Assembly: GCF_003020585.1 (NCBI RefSeq)
Contig: NZ_PXUE01000002.1
Location: 558,001-622,000 of the forward strand
Direction: 5' to 3'
From: Chryseobacterium aurantiacum
Lineage (GTDB): Bacteria; Bacteroidota; Bacteroidia; Flavobacteriales; Weeksellaceae
DNA length: 64,000 bases
Position 1 is the stretch's first letter. The number at the start of each line of letters is the position of its first letter. Under the pieces are notes generated by a model that worked only from the letters and a program-made list of their open reading frames with translations, had not been told where the DNA came from and made no database searches. The position numbers and the translations under genes are program-made. Positions 27,313 through 36,714 of this stretch are shown in pieces.

Positions 27313-28653
27313 CTACTTATGCCCCTGGATAAAATTAAGGTCACTCTGATACAAGATCTTCACGTCATTATGCAGCTCATCTTGACCTGCTGATTTTAGA
27401 TAGGTACCGTTAAGAACAGATGAAATCAGGATTTCATTGGGGTTGCCCAAAGGTAATAAAGGTAACTCAGCATATTCATTCACCATGATCTGTGGGGAGA
27501 TGCCATTGCTATATTCTCCGGATCCATCGGCATTAAATACTTTGTACACTACCGGATGAATCTGCCATGAGACCTTTTTGGGCTTCCTTTTATCTTCCAC
27601 TGTAAATCCGGCCATATCTTTTCCTAAAGTGGTATTCCCGATTTGAACGACCTGCAGATAAGGTTTCAGGTTATTAATCACTATTTCTGCGGCAGATGCC
27701 GTACTGTTTGAAGTCAGAATATAGATTTTATTTAACCCCAAGGCATTGGCACGCAAGGCATTAAAATCAAGAGCTTTTGGATCATAGGCAATCTGCTGGG
27801 CAAATGTTCTTTTTACCTGACCTCCATTTTTATTTCCTTTAAACAATATGAATGGTGAACCTGCGGAAATACCTGCGGGAATCAGAGCGCAAAGTGCCGC
27901 AGCAGCAGACACAGATCCTCCATAGTTATACCGAAGATCCAGAATCAGTTCCTGTACGCCGGCTGCTTTAAATTCTGCAAATTTCTGATTGAGCACGGAA
28001 GTCATTCCATCCGGAAAGTCATAGATATAAAGGTAGCCTACTTTTTTACCGTTTTTTTCGAATATTTTAGTGAGTACAGGCTGTTCAAGAGATAAACCGT
28101 AATAGACCTTAACCTCCTTTTCATTTGTAATGGTACCATTTTTCCAATCTCCCAAAGTAAGATCCAACACAGTGAAATCTTTCATGGTAGTTGTAATGGT
28201 TTCTGCGTTGGCTGCTGTTATGGTTTTCCCATTGATTTTGGTAATAATCATTCCTCGTTCCAGACCGGCATTGAATGCGGGAGAATTTTTAAGAACCAGC
28301 TTAATGACCGTTACCACTTCCCCATTTGTCAGCTGAAGAACAGTATAATCAAAGCCATACATAATCCTAATGGAACGTGGATAGCTGGAAGAGTCTTCGG
28401 TATTTACAATAAATGAAAAACGATCCTGAGAAGATAAAAGGCTTTTAAAAAAATCTTTTACCGGAAGATGATAATCAGGTTTGGCAGGCATCTGATCTGC
28501 CCAGTAATAGTAGCGCTTCATACTGTCCTGAACCCAGACGTTGACAGACTCTGTACTTCCATCAGGAAAAACAGGTATATTTTCATCACTGTTGGTACAG
28601 GATATTAAAATGGCTACGATGGCTATACATTGAAGTTTTAAAAAATTTCTCAT
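27313..28653 (-). CDS. S41-family (C-terminal processing) serine protease lipoprotein
   Basis: 446 residues. A lipobox (AILISC, Cys19) marks a lipoprotein. An N-terminal helical domain (WVQDSMKRYYYWADQMP) is followed by a PDZ domain (SPAFNAGLERGMIITKING). The protease core has the catalytic Ser in TSNSTASAAEI near residue 320, with Lys in LGKDMAGF about 25 residues later, and the structural motif ELILDLRYNYGGS. It would cleave proteins in the periplasm or at the outer membrane. It starts 6 bp after the stop of the upstream lipoprotein gene, so the two are co-translated. A role in processing the locus products is possible. Confidence 0.9.
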   Translation of the reverse strand: MRNFLKLQCIAIVAILISCTNSDENIPVFPDGSTESVNVWVQDSMKRYYYWADQMPAKPDYHLPVKDFFKSLLSSQDRFSFIVNTEDSSSYPRSIRIMYGFDYTVLQLTNGEVVTVIKLVLKNSPAFNAGLERGMIITKINGKTITAANAETITTTMKDFTVLDLTLGDWKNGTITNEKEVKVYYGLSLEQPVLTKIFEKNGKKVGYLYIYDFPDGMTSVLNQKFAEFKAAGVQELILDLRYNYGGSVSAAAALCALIPAGISAGSPFILFKGNKNGGQVKRTFAQQIAYDPKALDFNALRANALGLNKIYILTSNSTASAAEIVINNLKPYLQVVQIGNTTLGKDMAGFTVEDKRKPKKVSWQIHPVVYKVFNADGSGEYSNGISPQIMVNEYAELPLLPLGNPNEILISSVLNGTYLKSAGQDELHNDVKILYQSDLNFIQGHK

Positions 28654-28659
28654 CGCTGA

Positions 28660-29403
28660 TTACAAATATTCTGCTACATCAATATCACCTTTTACCAACC
28701 ATGTTCCATTCTCCAGTTTTTCCTGAAGAACAATCATATTGGCACCCATGTGTTGTTTCACTTTTACCTTGATAATTCCTGTTCCGGCATAGGGCTCTGT
28801 AGTCCCCGGCTTATATAATTCAAGATATACAGGAGCCGTAGAACTAAAAAAGCTATAGATTTTTAGGGCCGTAAAATTATCTTTTCCAATATTGTCAAAC
28901 TCTGCCAATACCGCCCCATTTTCTCTTTTTAAAACACCTTTTACATTTTTAAGGGATGATCCTGAAAATTCTCCCAGATTCGGAAAAATAAACTCGAAGC
29001 CTACTTTTCCGAGATTTACCTGAGGTTTTGTGATATAAGTTTGCAGAAAAATGCCCGGGAAGTTGAAGAAATATAGCTTTTTATAATCATCTATATTATC
29101 ATAAGTGATATTGTATTGTGCTATTTCCTTTCCTGTTTCATTATTATATATTGCCAGTTTGTTGGTCTCTCCTTGATCCTGCGCAAACTGAATATTGGTC
29201 TCTATTTTATTGGTATATGAAGTATTTCCGTTAATGGATACGGGAGTTCCATTAAATCTCAGCTGAATTACATCAGGCTTGGAGTATCCGTTGATTGTGA
29301 TATCTCCGGGTTTTTGTATTGTATCATACGGCTCCATTACAGTATTGTCTGTACAGGAAAATAGTATGGTAAATAATAATAGTACTGCAAAGATCTTATT
29401 CAT
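28660..29403 (-). CDS. lipoprotein of unknown function, paired with S41 protease
   Basis: 247 residues. A signal peptide ends in the lipobox LLFSC (Cys17). The mature part is beta-rich with two repeated-looking sections (NGYSKPDVIQLRFNGTPVSING; GTTEPYAGTGIIKVKVKQ), suggestive of immunoglobulin-like folds. No family is recognised. It precedes the S41 protease by 6 bp, and its start codon lies only 28 bp past a hairpin terminator (29425-29460), so it is probably expressed by read-through from the cluster above. Confidence 0.75.
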   Translation of the reverse strand: MNKIFAVLLLFTILFSCTDNTVMEPYDTIQKPGDITINGYSKPDVIQLRFNGTPVSINGNTSYTNKIETNIQFAQDQGETNKLAIYNNETGKEIAQYNITYDNIDDYKKLYFFNFPGIFLQTYITKPQVNLGKVGFEFIFPNLGEFSGSSLKNVKGVLKRENGAVLAEFDNIGKDNFTALKIYSFFSSTAPVYLELYKPGTTEPYAGTGIIKVKVKQHMGANMIVLQEKLENGTWLVKGDIDVAEYL

Positions 29404-29424
29404 CTTTTATATTATTTTAAAACT

Positions 29425-29460
29425 TAAAAAATATTGCCCCACCCTATAGCAGGGCAATAT
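29425..29460 (-). terminator. intercistronic terminator/attenuator
   Basis: ATATTGCCC pairs with GGGCAATAT (29431-29439 with 29452-29460), and on the minus strand six T follow. It lies between the T9SS cargo gene and the lipoprotein/S41 pair. Confidence 0.8.
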
Positions 29461-29581
29461 ATAATTATAAAAAAACTAGTTGGATATGTTCTGGATAAAG
29501 CTTTTCTACAAATCTCTACCCATTATTGTATATTTAAAATTTCATGATGTTTCTAAAAATCATTTTTAAAATCAAGAATGG

Positions 29582-30505
29582 CTACTTCTTAATAAAATTT
29601 AACCTTTCTGTGATCTTTCCATCAGTAACCTCCACGGTGTAAACTCCTGTAGATAAACCTGCTACATTCATAGATTTGGAATACTGAGTGGCCATAACTT
29701 TCTGACCTGATCTATTGTAGATATTGATCATTGTTATATTTTCTTTCAATGCCGGATTAAGCTGTAACTGTAGTTGATCTTTTACCGGATTTTCTATTAT
29801 TTTAGTAAGATTTTCTTTCTTTTTTACATCCTTTGTGTTTAGAGACAATGTAGCATAAATAGCCATTTCATCTATATTAATATTCTGAATATTGTTCCCT
29901 AATGCTTTTCTGTTTGACCATATACCTATGTAAATTTTCTTTCCTGCAAAAGCAGACAGATCTACAATACTTTCTACAAACTGGGTAACATCTGACGGAA
30001 ATGGATTATTGGTGTATCCCCCCTGTATTTTATAAGGATTAGGAAGATCGTTCCCATTGGCATCTACAGCAAGTGACTGGAAGTCTGATAAGGCAGGAAC
30101 CGGTTTCTCCGGAGTACTCACGTAGATATAAAGATCTCTGGCAACAGAAGCCTGACTTGCTCTTTGTCTTGCTACGAAGGCGGCCAGCATAATACTTCCT
30201 CCTGCAGAGGACAAATCAATCTCAGGCGAAATGATCCAGTCATTTTCTGTATTGAAACTGGCAGCAGTACCTGATGGAACTAAGCTTATGGAATAACGAA
30301 GTGATCCTGAATTTCCCAATACCATTGATGTTCCGTTATGGTAAATATTTTTTCCTTGAACCCATTTGTTTCCATTATTGTTTAAATCATGAATGGTCCA
30401 TCCCTGAAGATCATCCTCTGTTTCAAAGGAGTTGCTCCATATTTGAAACTGTGCAGCCGCAGCCTGTGATACCAATACAATAGATAGTAAAATTAATTTT
30501 TTCAT
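29582..30505 (-). CDS. T9SS cargo with choice-of-anchor J domain
   Basis: 307 residues. A signal peptide ends in AAAAQ. The main domain (residues about 25-210) has the choice-of-anchor J pattern: WSNSFETEDDLQGWTIHDLN near the start, NDWIISPEIDL, and KKIYIGIWSNR near the end, a jelly-roll carbohydrate- or surface-binding module. The last 75 residues are a type A T9SS sorting tail (IIENPVKDQLQLQLN, INIYNRSGQKV, LSTGVYTVEVTDG, ERLNFIKK). It is therefore exported to the cell surface or medium. It follows the beta-helix lipoprotein after a terminator-like hairpin and has no visible promoter of its own. Confidence 0.88.
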   Translation of the reverse strand: MKKLILLSIVLVSQAAAAQFQIWSNSFETEDDLQGWTIHDLNNNGNKWVQGKNIYHNGTSMVLGNSGSLRYSISLVPSGTAASFNTENDWIISPEIDLSSAGGSIMLAAFVARQRASQASVARDLYIYVSTPEKPVPALSDFQSLAVDANGNDLPNPYKIQGGYTNNPFPSDVTQFVESIVDLSAFAGKKIYIGIWSNRKALGNNIQNINIDEMAIYATLSLNTKDVKKKENLTKIIENPVKDQLQLQLNPALKENITMINIYNRSGQKVMATQYSKSMNVAGLSTGVYTVEVTDGKITERLNFIKK

Positions 30506-30536
30506 AATACTTGTTATTAAGATTTTTTTGAAGAAT

Positions 30537-30578
30537 AAAAGCAGGGAAAGACAAGAATGCCTTCCCTGCTTTTTAAGT
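30537..30578 (-). terminator. intercistronic terminator after the beta-helix gene
   Basis: AAAAGCAGGGAA (30537-30548) pairs perfectly with TTCCCTGCTTTT (30562-30573). On the minus strand TTTTATTCTTC follows, giving a strong but possibly partial stop between two genes of the locus. Confidence 0.75.
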
Positions 30579-30579
30579 C

Positions 30580-31878
30580 TTATTCCTGAACTGAGAAATC
30601 ATATTTTGTCCAAATACCCTGGAAGTTTCCACAGTTTCTAGGAGAAACATTCCATGGTCCTTCGTTGAAGAACGGCTGGCTCATTCCCCATAGTGAAGCA
30701 AGAGATCCCGTTAATAGGTTTGCAGTAGGAATTCCGGCAGTTCCTGTTCCTGTAACAGAAGTTCCGAATCCGTGTACAAGGATTGAGTTTAGGTTAGAAG
30801 CTGAAGAAAGCTCAGACCCTGTTCCTTCTACTTTGATTCCTACAGGATATCCTGTAACTACAGCATTATTTAATGTTAATTTTCCATTTCTTCTGATATG
30901 GATACCGTTTTCGTAAGCAAGTCCTTGTCCTGCGGATCCATTTCTTGCCCCAATGATTGTAAGGTTATTGATTATAGGATTTGTAATCAATGATGTAGCC
31001 GTACCTCCTGCGTTGTTATCCAATTCGATACCGTTAGAATCTGGAGAACCTCCACTTACGGTGTGTGCTGATTTGTAATCTGCCAAAGACAATGCACATG
31101 TGATTGTTCCTGTATATCCGTTATCAAAATCGAAGTTATCATCTTCAGCAGCAAAAGATACCAAGTTGGAAGCATTTACCGTTCCTCCGAAGAATTCGAA
31201 AGAATCATCCTGACCATAAGAAACCTGAATATGATCTAATGTAGTTCCGTTACCAACACCTCCTAATGATAATGCGTTTACTTCGTTTCCAGAGTTAGCT
31301 CCTACGAAATCATACCCTGCAAATTCAATACGCACATATTTCATTGTTCCTGCGCTGTGAGCCGGATTGGTTCCTCCAAAGTAATAGTCATCACCGCTTA
31401 ACCCTTCAATAGTTGTTGTAAAGGGTACATTGGTAGGAGCATCACCCAATAGGATAACTCCTCCGAAATCTCCTGGAGTAGCTGTTGTAGTTTCTTCTCC
31501 GTCCAACAATTTATAACTTGTAAAGACAATAGGCTGAGCTTCTGTACCTACAGCATTGATCTTAGCTGATTTTGTAATAACCAAAATTCCAGAACCTTCT
31601 CCTGATGCATTCGGTTTAGCTTTGATAAATGTACCTGGCTGTATTGTAAGTGTTGCTCCGTTTTTAACTGTTACTGTACCGTCAAGCTCTATTACTCCGC
31701 TCCAAGTAGTGTTACCAGTAATTGCTCCACTTACAGTAGTAACAGGAAGTGAAGAAGCTGTAAGATATTCAGCAGAAGTAGGTTTCATTTCGAAAGGAGT
31801 TGAAGAATCTGCTAAGTGGTCGTTCTGACAAGCAGTAAGGGATAATGCAGCAACTGCAATTAGAGTTAATCTTTTCAT
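30580..31878 (-). CDS. right-handed beta-helix lipoprotein, receptor partner
   Basis: 432 residues. The signal peptide ends in the lipobox SLTAC (Cys17). The mature chain opens with VSGAITGNTTWSGVIELDGTVTVKNGATLTIQPGTFI, the standard first turn of right-handed parallel beta-helix proteins. It continues with repeated short strands and glycine/asparagine turns (IRIEFAGYDF, LDHIQVSYGQDDSFEFFGG, GIHIRRNGKLTLNNA). It would sit on the outer membrane. In Bacteroidota such lipoproteins often stand beside a TonB receptor as here, where it follows the receptor gene after a 308-bp spacer. It could capture or cleave a polymer for the receptor. No catalytic residues are assigned. Confidence 0.82.
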   Translation of the reverse strand: MKRLTLIAVAALSLTACQNDHLADSSTPFEMKPTSAEYLTASSLPVTTVSGAITGNTTWSGVIELDGTVTVKNGATLTIQPGTFIKAKPNASGEGSGILVITKSAKINAVGTEAQPIVFTSYKLLDGEETTTATPGDFGGVILLGDAPTNVPFTTTIEGLSGDDYYFGGTNPAHSAGTMKYVRIEFAGYDFVGANSGNEVNALSLGGVGNGTTLDHIQVSYGQDDSFEFFGGTVNASNLVSFAAEDDNFDFDNGYTGTITCALSLADYKSAHTVSGGSPDSNGIELDNNAGGTATSLITNPIINNLTIIGARNGSAGQGLAYENGIHIRRNGKLTLNNAVVTGYPVGIKVEGTGSELSSASNLNSILVHGFGTSVTGTGTAGIPTANLLTGSLASLWGMSQPFFNEGPWNVSPRNCGNFQGIWTKYDFSVQE

Positions 31879-32186
31879 TGTTATAATTTTTAGTAGATCC
31901 CGGTATCTATTTTATGACCGGAAGTTTTAATATTTAGGAATATCCGTCTCTATATTCCTTCGATTTGGTTTTTTATATTCATCCGGTATTCCAGGAGGGG
32001 CTGTCCTACCGAAGTTCCCTTTGAGTCCGCTTCTGTTCGGGAAAAACAGCAACGTTCGGTTTTTGCTCATCCGGTACTGCTGTGCGCATCATCAGTATTG
32101 ATCCGGTTCATGTTCAGGCTACCGAAACCTGTACGTTTCTATATCAAGAGCTCTTTTTCTCATTTTAAGTTTTGGGCAGGCAGATA
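31879..32186 (-). other. GC-richer 308-bp spacer in the receptor locus
   Basis: Between the receptor stop and the beta-helix start, on the same strand. It is visibly richer in G and C (many CCGG, CGG and GTACCGG words) than other spacers in the window. It contains a hairpin (31937-31943 with 31952-31958) and a 47-codon frame described separately. It might be a structured untranslated region, a regulatory RNA or a small gene. Confidence 0.5.
31927..32070 (-). CDS. possible 47-residue small protein
   Basis: An ATG at 32070 opens a 47-codon frame ending TAA at 31927-31929. The predicted peptide is basic and proline/glycine-containing (starts MSKNRTLLFFPNRSG, ends NIETDIPKY), without signal peptide. 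It is supported only by frame length and locus position. No ribosome-binding context or homologue is known to me, and the base composition could instead reflect a structured RNA. Confidence 0.2.
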   Translation of the reverse strand: MSKNRTLLFFPNRSGLKGNFGRTAPPGIPDEYKKPNRRNIETDIPKY

Positions 32187-35100
32187 TTAAAAGGTATACC
32201 CTACACTTAGCCCGAATATTCTTCCGCTGTATGCCCGGAATAAAATTTTATCAACATCCTTATCATACTTATCGGTAGCTCCGGGTAAAAGTGCCAAGGA
32301 TTCTCTGTAGGTTCCTACCGTACTTCCGCCATCTTTCTCATTCAAATAAGAATTATAATTGTTGTAATATTCCTTTACTCTGTTGAATAGGTTTCTTACA
32401 TTCAATTTCAGTTCAAGATTTCTGTTTCTCAAGAATTTATATGAAATCTGTGCATCTGCCACGGCATATGGACGTTGTATTTCTTCTCCGCTGTAGGCAT
32501 ACCCTACCGTCATATACTGATCTCCTTTTGCATTGTACAAAAAACTGGCTCCCAGCCTCTCTCCGTCATACATTAATCCTAAGTTATAGGCATAGGGAGT
32601 TTGTCCGTAAAGAGGCCTTCCCACTTCGTAGGTTGCGTCTTCATCCTTTGTTTTTTCTCTGTCTTTAAAGGCGATTACCTTAGTATCATTGTAAGTGAAA
32701 TTTCCGCTTATGAAAAGCTTTGAAAGAAAGGAATCCGGTACAATAAAGCCCAGGTTTTTTCTTACCTCTACTTCAAATCCTTTCAACTTTGCATTCTTTG
32801 AATTTCCATTGTACAGATACAGATTTCCCTCACTGGAAATATATCCTTCACGTTCTATGGGACGGTCTATATCTTTATAATATATTCCGGCAGAAAATAT
32901 CTCTCCTAATCCCGGAAACCATTCAAATTTAAAATCGTAGTTATTCACCACAGAAGAAACCATTTCGGTATTGAAAATTTGTCCATTGGCAATCGGGTCA
33001 AAATAAGGTAGTCCTGTTCTTTCATTAAACTGTGGGCGTATAACGGTTTTACTGTAGGCCAACCTCAGATTCATTTTATTGGTGGGACTGTAGGTAAAAT
33101 TGGCGGAGGGCATCCATTGCCATGGTCTATCATCAATACCGGATCGGGAAAAATTTCGGGAATCTTTAGGATCTAACTGCTGAGAAATAAGATCATATCT
33201 GAAATATTCTGCCCTCAATCCCCAAACCAACCTGAATTTATTTTTCCAACGGTTGTCAAACATCACATAGGCAGCATGCTGATCCACTTCTCCCTCATAT
33301 TTTTCATTTTTATAAAGAGGCCTGGTCTGCCATCCTATTCCTCCCGGTGCATAATGAGAGCCATTGAACCATTCGGAAAGAGGTCCGTACATTATTAAGA
33401 TATTAGAATTGGAAACCTCTCTGTTTTCATCTACTCTAAGCAGAAATTTCTGTTGTTGGTTCGTATTGGATTTGGAAGCACCGGCATACCCTACCTTGAT
33501 ATCATTTTTAAAATTTCCCCTGTCAAGGTTTAGCTTAAAAGATGCTCCATAGTTATAGTCGGTTTCTTTATTTTCAATATACCCTCTTGCAAAATCACTT
33601 GAGGAATTATTAATATTATGATAGCTTAGGATTTCATTACCCATGAAACGGTATAAAGCCTGATGTAAAGTATAATCCTTGGTATCTGAGGTAACCCCTG
33701 TTCTGGCTGCAAACCAGTTGATTTCCAAATTTCCTGTTTTATGATTTCCCTCCAGCTTATTTTGCAAAAATGATTGATAAACAGGATAATTGGCATTATC
33801 AGTATAAGGAGCATCCAAAGATTTGATCTGTGATGGATCATTATTCGGAATAACTCCGTGGTAAAAGTAATTATAGGCAAGCTCTGCATTGGCCGGAAGA
33901 GCACTTCCGCTAGAATATTCGTTCCAGCCGGTAACCCTTGTCAAAGTATTGTCATAAATATGCGTGTAGGAGTTACGGAATGATATTCTGGTTTTATTAA
34001 GCTGTAATCCAAAGTTTAGCATTCCGGCTACTGTGGAATTGTAATTATAAGATGCTCCTGAGTTTTTAAAATTATAAAAAGGGATTTTTCCGTTGGCATC
34101 CGGTACGCCCGTAGTATCCATCCAGTTTCCTCTTCCTGTATGATCTATGTCCAGCTTATTCTGTTCGTTTCTGATGATAAAAGCACCTGCAAAACCCCAT
34201 TTATTATTGTTTTTAAGTGCATATGTTCTTCCTAAAGCCAGCTGCATATTAGATCCCATATCCCCTTTTGTACGGTAGGTTGTAAAGTTGTCATTGGTGA
34301 ACTGTTTAGACTGTTCAAAAAACATAGGGTTGTTCCAGTTCATTGGTTCAAGTCCCTTTGGAAAATCTCTTGTTCCGTCATCATATCCGAAATAATCGTA
34401 TTTACCACGCTTACGGGTAAGAAAATCTTTGAAAGCAGCCTGATCATTATAAGAAGTCCCCAAACTCACCGTCGTAAAGTTCTCGTTGGGAATATCCTTT
34501 GTTCTCACTTCTACATAACCTCCTGCAAAATTGGCATTCATATCAGGGGTTGCAGACTTACTTACCACTACACTTTCCACCATTGCCGTGGGAATAATAT
34601 CGAAAGAAAAATTCTGGTTATATGCCTCTGTACTTGGTAAATTGATACCATCCATGGCAGCTGTATTCCAACGTTCCCCCATAGATCGTACAACAACGTA
34701 TTTGTTGTCTATGGTAGTAATCCCCGTTACCCTTTTCAATGTTCCACCCACATCATTATCCGGTGTTTTTGAAATCTGTTCGGCAGAGATCCCATCACTC
34801 ATTTGGGCTGCTTTTTTCTGCTGAGCCAGTAATCCGGCCTGGGTATCTGCTTTTCTAGTGGCTGTAACCACCACTTCCTTAATGTCTGTAATCTTATCAG
34901 AAGCCTTGTTTAGGGCAAATGACACTGCATTTGTTTCTTTATTGAGGATGGATAGTTTTTCTACCCGAAGGGTATTGTACTTGGCCGCTTTTATTGTTAA
35001 ATTGTAGGTTCCTGAAGGGAGATCCGTTGAAAAGTCACCATTATTGTCTGTGACTACCGTTTTTCCGGCAATATTTACTTCTGCTCCTGCGATAGGATTT

Positions 35101-35468
35101 CCCACCTCATCTACTATTTTCCCGGAAATACGTCCGTTTCCCGGTATAGAAGTATTACCCCCCTCATACTTTATTGAAATAAGGTCTCCATGCAATCGGA
35201 ATACGACAGGAAGACCACTGATAATGTCTTTCAGGCAGCCATTGATCGTAGAATTTTCACATTTTACGCCTTTTACCCTTAGCTCTTTAATATCTACCTT
35301 TGAATAGGCCAGTCTCATACCTGTTTTTCCTGCAAAGTCCTCCAAAACTTCAATGAGCGGTCGGCTGGCAGGAACAGAAAATGAAACTTTCTGAACCAAC
35401 TCCTGTGCTTCTGCTGCAACGGTAAAAAATAAGGCTGCTATGGTAAAACCACATTTCAAACTTCTCAT
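32187..35468 (-). CDS. STN-type TonB-dependent receptor/transducer
   Basis: 1093 residues. The signal peptide ends AAEAQ. Residues about 27-100 are a secretin/TonB short N-terminal (STN) signalling domain (SFSVPASRPLIEVLEDFAGKTGMRLAYS). A carboxypeptidase-regulatory-like domain follows (GKIVDEVGNPIAGAEVNIAGKTVVTDNNGDF). Then come the plug (ISKTPDNDVGGTLKRVTGITT, VRSMGERWNTAAMDGINLPS, FAGGYVEVRTKDI) and the barrel, ending GLSVGYTF. The STN domain normally talks to a FecR anti-sigma factor, and one is encoded 56 bp upstream. The receptor therefore both imports its substrate and switches on its own locus. It lacks a SusD partner; the beta-helix lipoprotein may substitute. Confidence 0.93.
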   Translation of the reverse strand: MRSLKCGFTIAALFFTVAAEAQELVQKVSFSVPASRPLIEVLEDFAGKTGMRLAYSKVDIKELRVKGVKCENSTINGCLKDIISGLPVVFRLHGDLISIKYEGGNTSIPGNGRISGKIVDEVGNPIAGAEVNIAGKTVVTDNNGDFSTDLPSGTYNLTIKAAKYNTLRVEKLSILNKETNAVSFALNKASDKITDIKEVVVTATRKADTQAGLLAQQKKAAQMSDGISAEQISKTPDNDVGGTLKRVTGITTIDNKYVVVRSMGERWNTAAMDGINLPSTEAYNQNFSFDIIPTAMVESVVVSKSATPDMNANFAGGYVEVRTKDIPNENFTTVSLGTSYNDQAAFKDFLTRKRGKYDYFGYDDGTRDFPKGLEPMNWNNPMFFEQSKQFTNDNFTTYRTKGDMGSNMQLALGRTYALKNNNKWGFAGAFIIRNEQNKLDIDHTGRGNWMDTTGVPDANGKIPFYNFKNSGASYNYNSTVAGMLNFGLQLNKTRISFRNSYTHIYDNTLTRVTGWNEYSSGSALPANAELAYNYFYHGVIPNNDPSQIKSLDAPYTDNANYPVYQSFLQNKLEGNHKTGNLEINWFAARTGVTSDTKDYTLHQALYRFMGNEILSYHNINNSSSDFARGYIENKETDYNYGASFKLNLDRGNFKNDIKVGYAGASKSNTNQQQKFLLRVDENREVSNSNILIMYGPLSEWFNGSHYAPGGIGWQTRPLYKNEKYEGEVDQHAAYVMFDNRWKNKFRLVWGLRAEYFRYDLISQQLDPKDSRNFSRSGIDDRPWQWMPSANFTYSPTNKMNLRLAYSKTVIRPQFNERTGLPYFDPIANGQIFNTEMVSSVVNNYDFKFEWFPGLGEIFSAGIYYKDIDRPIEREGYISSEGNLYLYNGNSKNAKLKGFEVEVRKNLGFIVPDSFLSKLFISGNFTYNDTKVIAFKDREKTKDEDATYEVGRPLYGQTPYAYNLGLMYDGERLGASFLYNAKGDQYMTVGYAYSGEEIQRPYAVADAQISYKFLRNRNLELKLNVRNLFNRVKEYYNNYNSYLNEKDGGSTVGTYRESLALLPGATDKYDKDVDKILFRAYSGRIFGLSVGYTF

Positions 35469-35524
35469 ACGTTAGTGTTCTCTTTTAATTAAAGGTTATC
35501 TGATTATTTAATTTTTTTGATGAT

Positions 35525-36484
35525 TTACTTTTTCAGGATATAGGTGTTGTCTTTTTTAAGAACCTCAAAACCCAATATAAAGGCCAATGATTCAATATTC
35601 TCACCGACTGTTCCCCCTGTAAAATCGGCTGTGACTTTTTTATTTTCAATGTCTTTCGGATAATGAATGGTTGTCTTGTAATTCCCCTCCAAAACGGCAA
35701 TCACTTCTTTTAAAGGCACATCGTTAAAACTTAAGGATAATAGCTCAGAAGTTTGTTTTCCGGAGGCTTTATCAGAAACAAAAGAAATAACAGCAGTGGT
35801 ATGTGCAATCCCGAAATTGGTCCATTTCTGATTAGGCTTAAGAAATGAAACAGGAACTCCGGCAGAAGATACCGCAACCTTACCCTCATAAAGGTCTACC
35901 GCTTTTCTCTTCCCGGATTGGGAGATTTTAAATACCGTTCCCAATACCTTGGTACTGAAACCGTCTGCATATACAATAAAGGGATGAGTTTTTGATTTAG
36001 CTACAGAAAAAATAGCATCACCTTTTAAATTAACCACTCTGGTAGAAGCAGGAAATGATTTTGAAACCGTAAGTTCTGCACCCCGTAATAAGGTGACAAC
36101 AGATCCGTCTTCCAGATGAATAATACGTTTCCCAGATTCAGCCAGATAAATATCAGGCTTAATGAATGTGTGATAAGTAAAGAGACCTCCCAACGAAAAA
36201 AGCAGAACAATTGCCGCTGCAATTTGATAGGAATACCTTTTTAATCTTCCTATCGATGGGGTTTTATGTGATGATGTAAAATAAGATTCCAGACCGGACA
36301 GGATTCTTTCTTTGGATTCTTTCATATGAACAGCATCCAGATCTTTTTCAGCATTGGTCTTCCATTGTCCTAAAAGCTCTTTTTCCTTTTCAGAAATGTT
36401 TTCACCTGAGACTTCACGTGCCCAAAGTTTAAAAACAAAGGCCTCAATATTTTTATAGTTAAAATGTTTCATAAAATATTTCAT
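35525..36484 (-). CDS. FecR-family anti-sigma factor
   Basis: 319 residues from the ATG at 36484. A GTG at 36493 and an ATG at 36472 are alternatives. A cytoplasmic N-terminal helical domain carries the WAREVSGENISEKEKELLGQW motif. It is followed by one transmembrane helix near residue 95 (IAAAIVLLFSLGGLFTY) and the periplasmic FecR beta domain (RIIHLEDGSVVTLLRGAELTVSK, GDAIFSVAKSKTHPFIVYADGFSTKVLGTVF). The C-terminal STN-like part (DVPLKEVIAVLEGNYKTTIHY) is common in Bacteroidota. It holds the divergent sigma factor until the receptor's STN domain signals. Confidence 0.92.
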   Translation of the reverse strand: MKYFMKHFNYKNIEAFVFKLWAREVSGENISEKEKELLGQWKTNAEKDLDAVHMKESKERILSGLESYFTSSHKTPSIGRLKRYSYQIAAAIVLLFSLGGLFTYHTFIKPDIYLAESGKRIIHLEDGSVVTLLRGAELTVSKSFPASTRVVNLKGDAIFSVAKSKTHPFIVYADGFSTKVLGTVFKISQSGKRKAVDLYEGKVAVSSAGVPVSFLKPNQKWTNFGIAHTTAVISFVSDKASGKQTSELLSLSFNDVPLKEVIAVLEGNYKTTIHYPKDIENKKVTADFTGGTVGENIESLAFILGFEVLKKDNTYILKK

Positions 36485-36714
36485 AGTATTCACAGATACT
36501 TCTATCTATAAGACCATGAAAATGAAAAACTTCCCCAGCCATTTCTTAATATTTTATTCATATTAAAGCCAGATTTGGGATTATTTTTAACTTACTTTAC
36601 ATTTACTCAACATTAACTTCATATTTAAGCCCAGTTTTATAGAAATATTTAACCTTACCATAATTAAAGTTCACAAAAAGTTAATTTTCCTTTAGGTAAT
36701 TTTGTTGCAACCAT

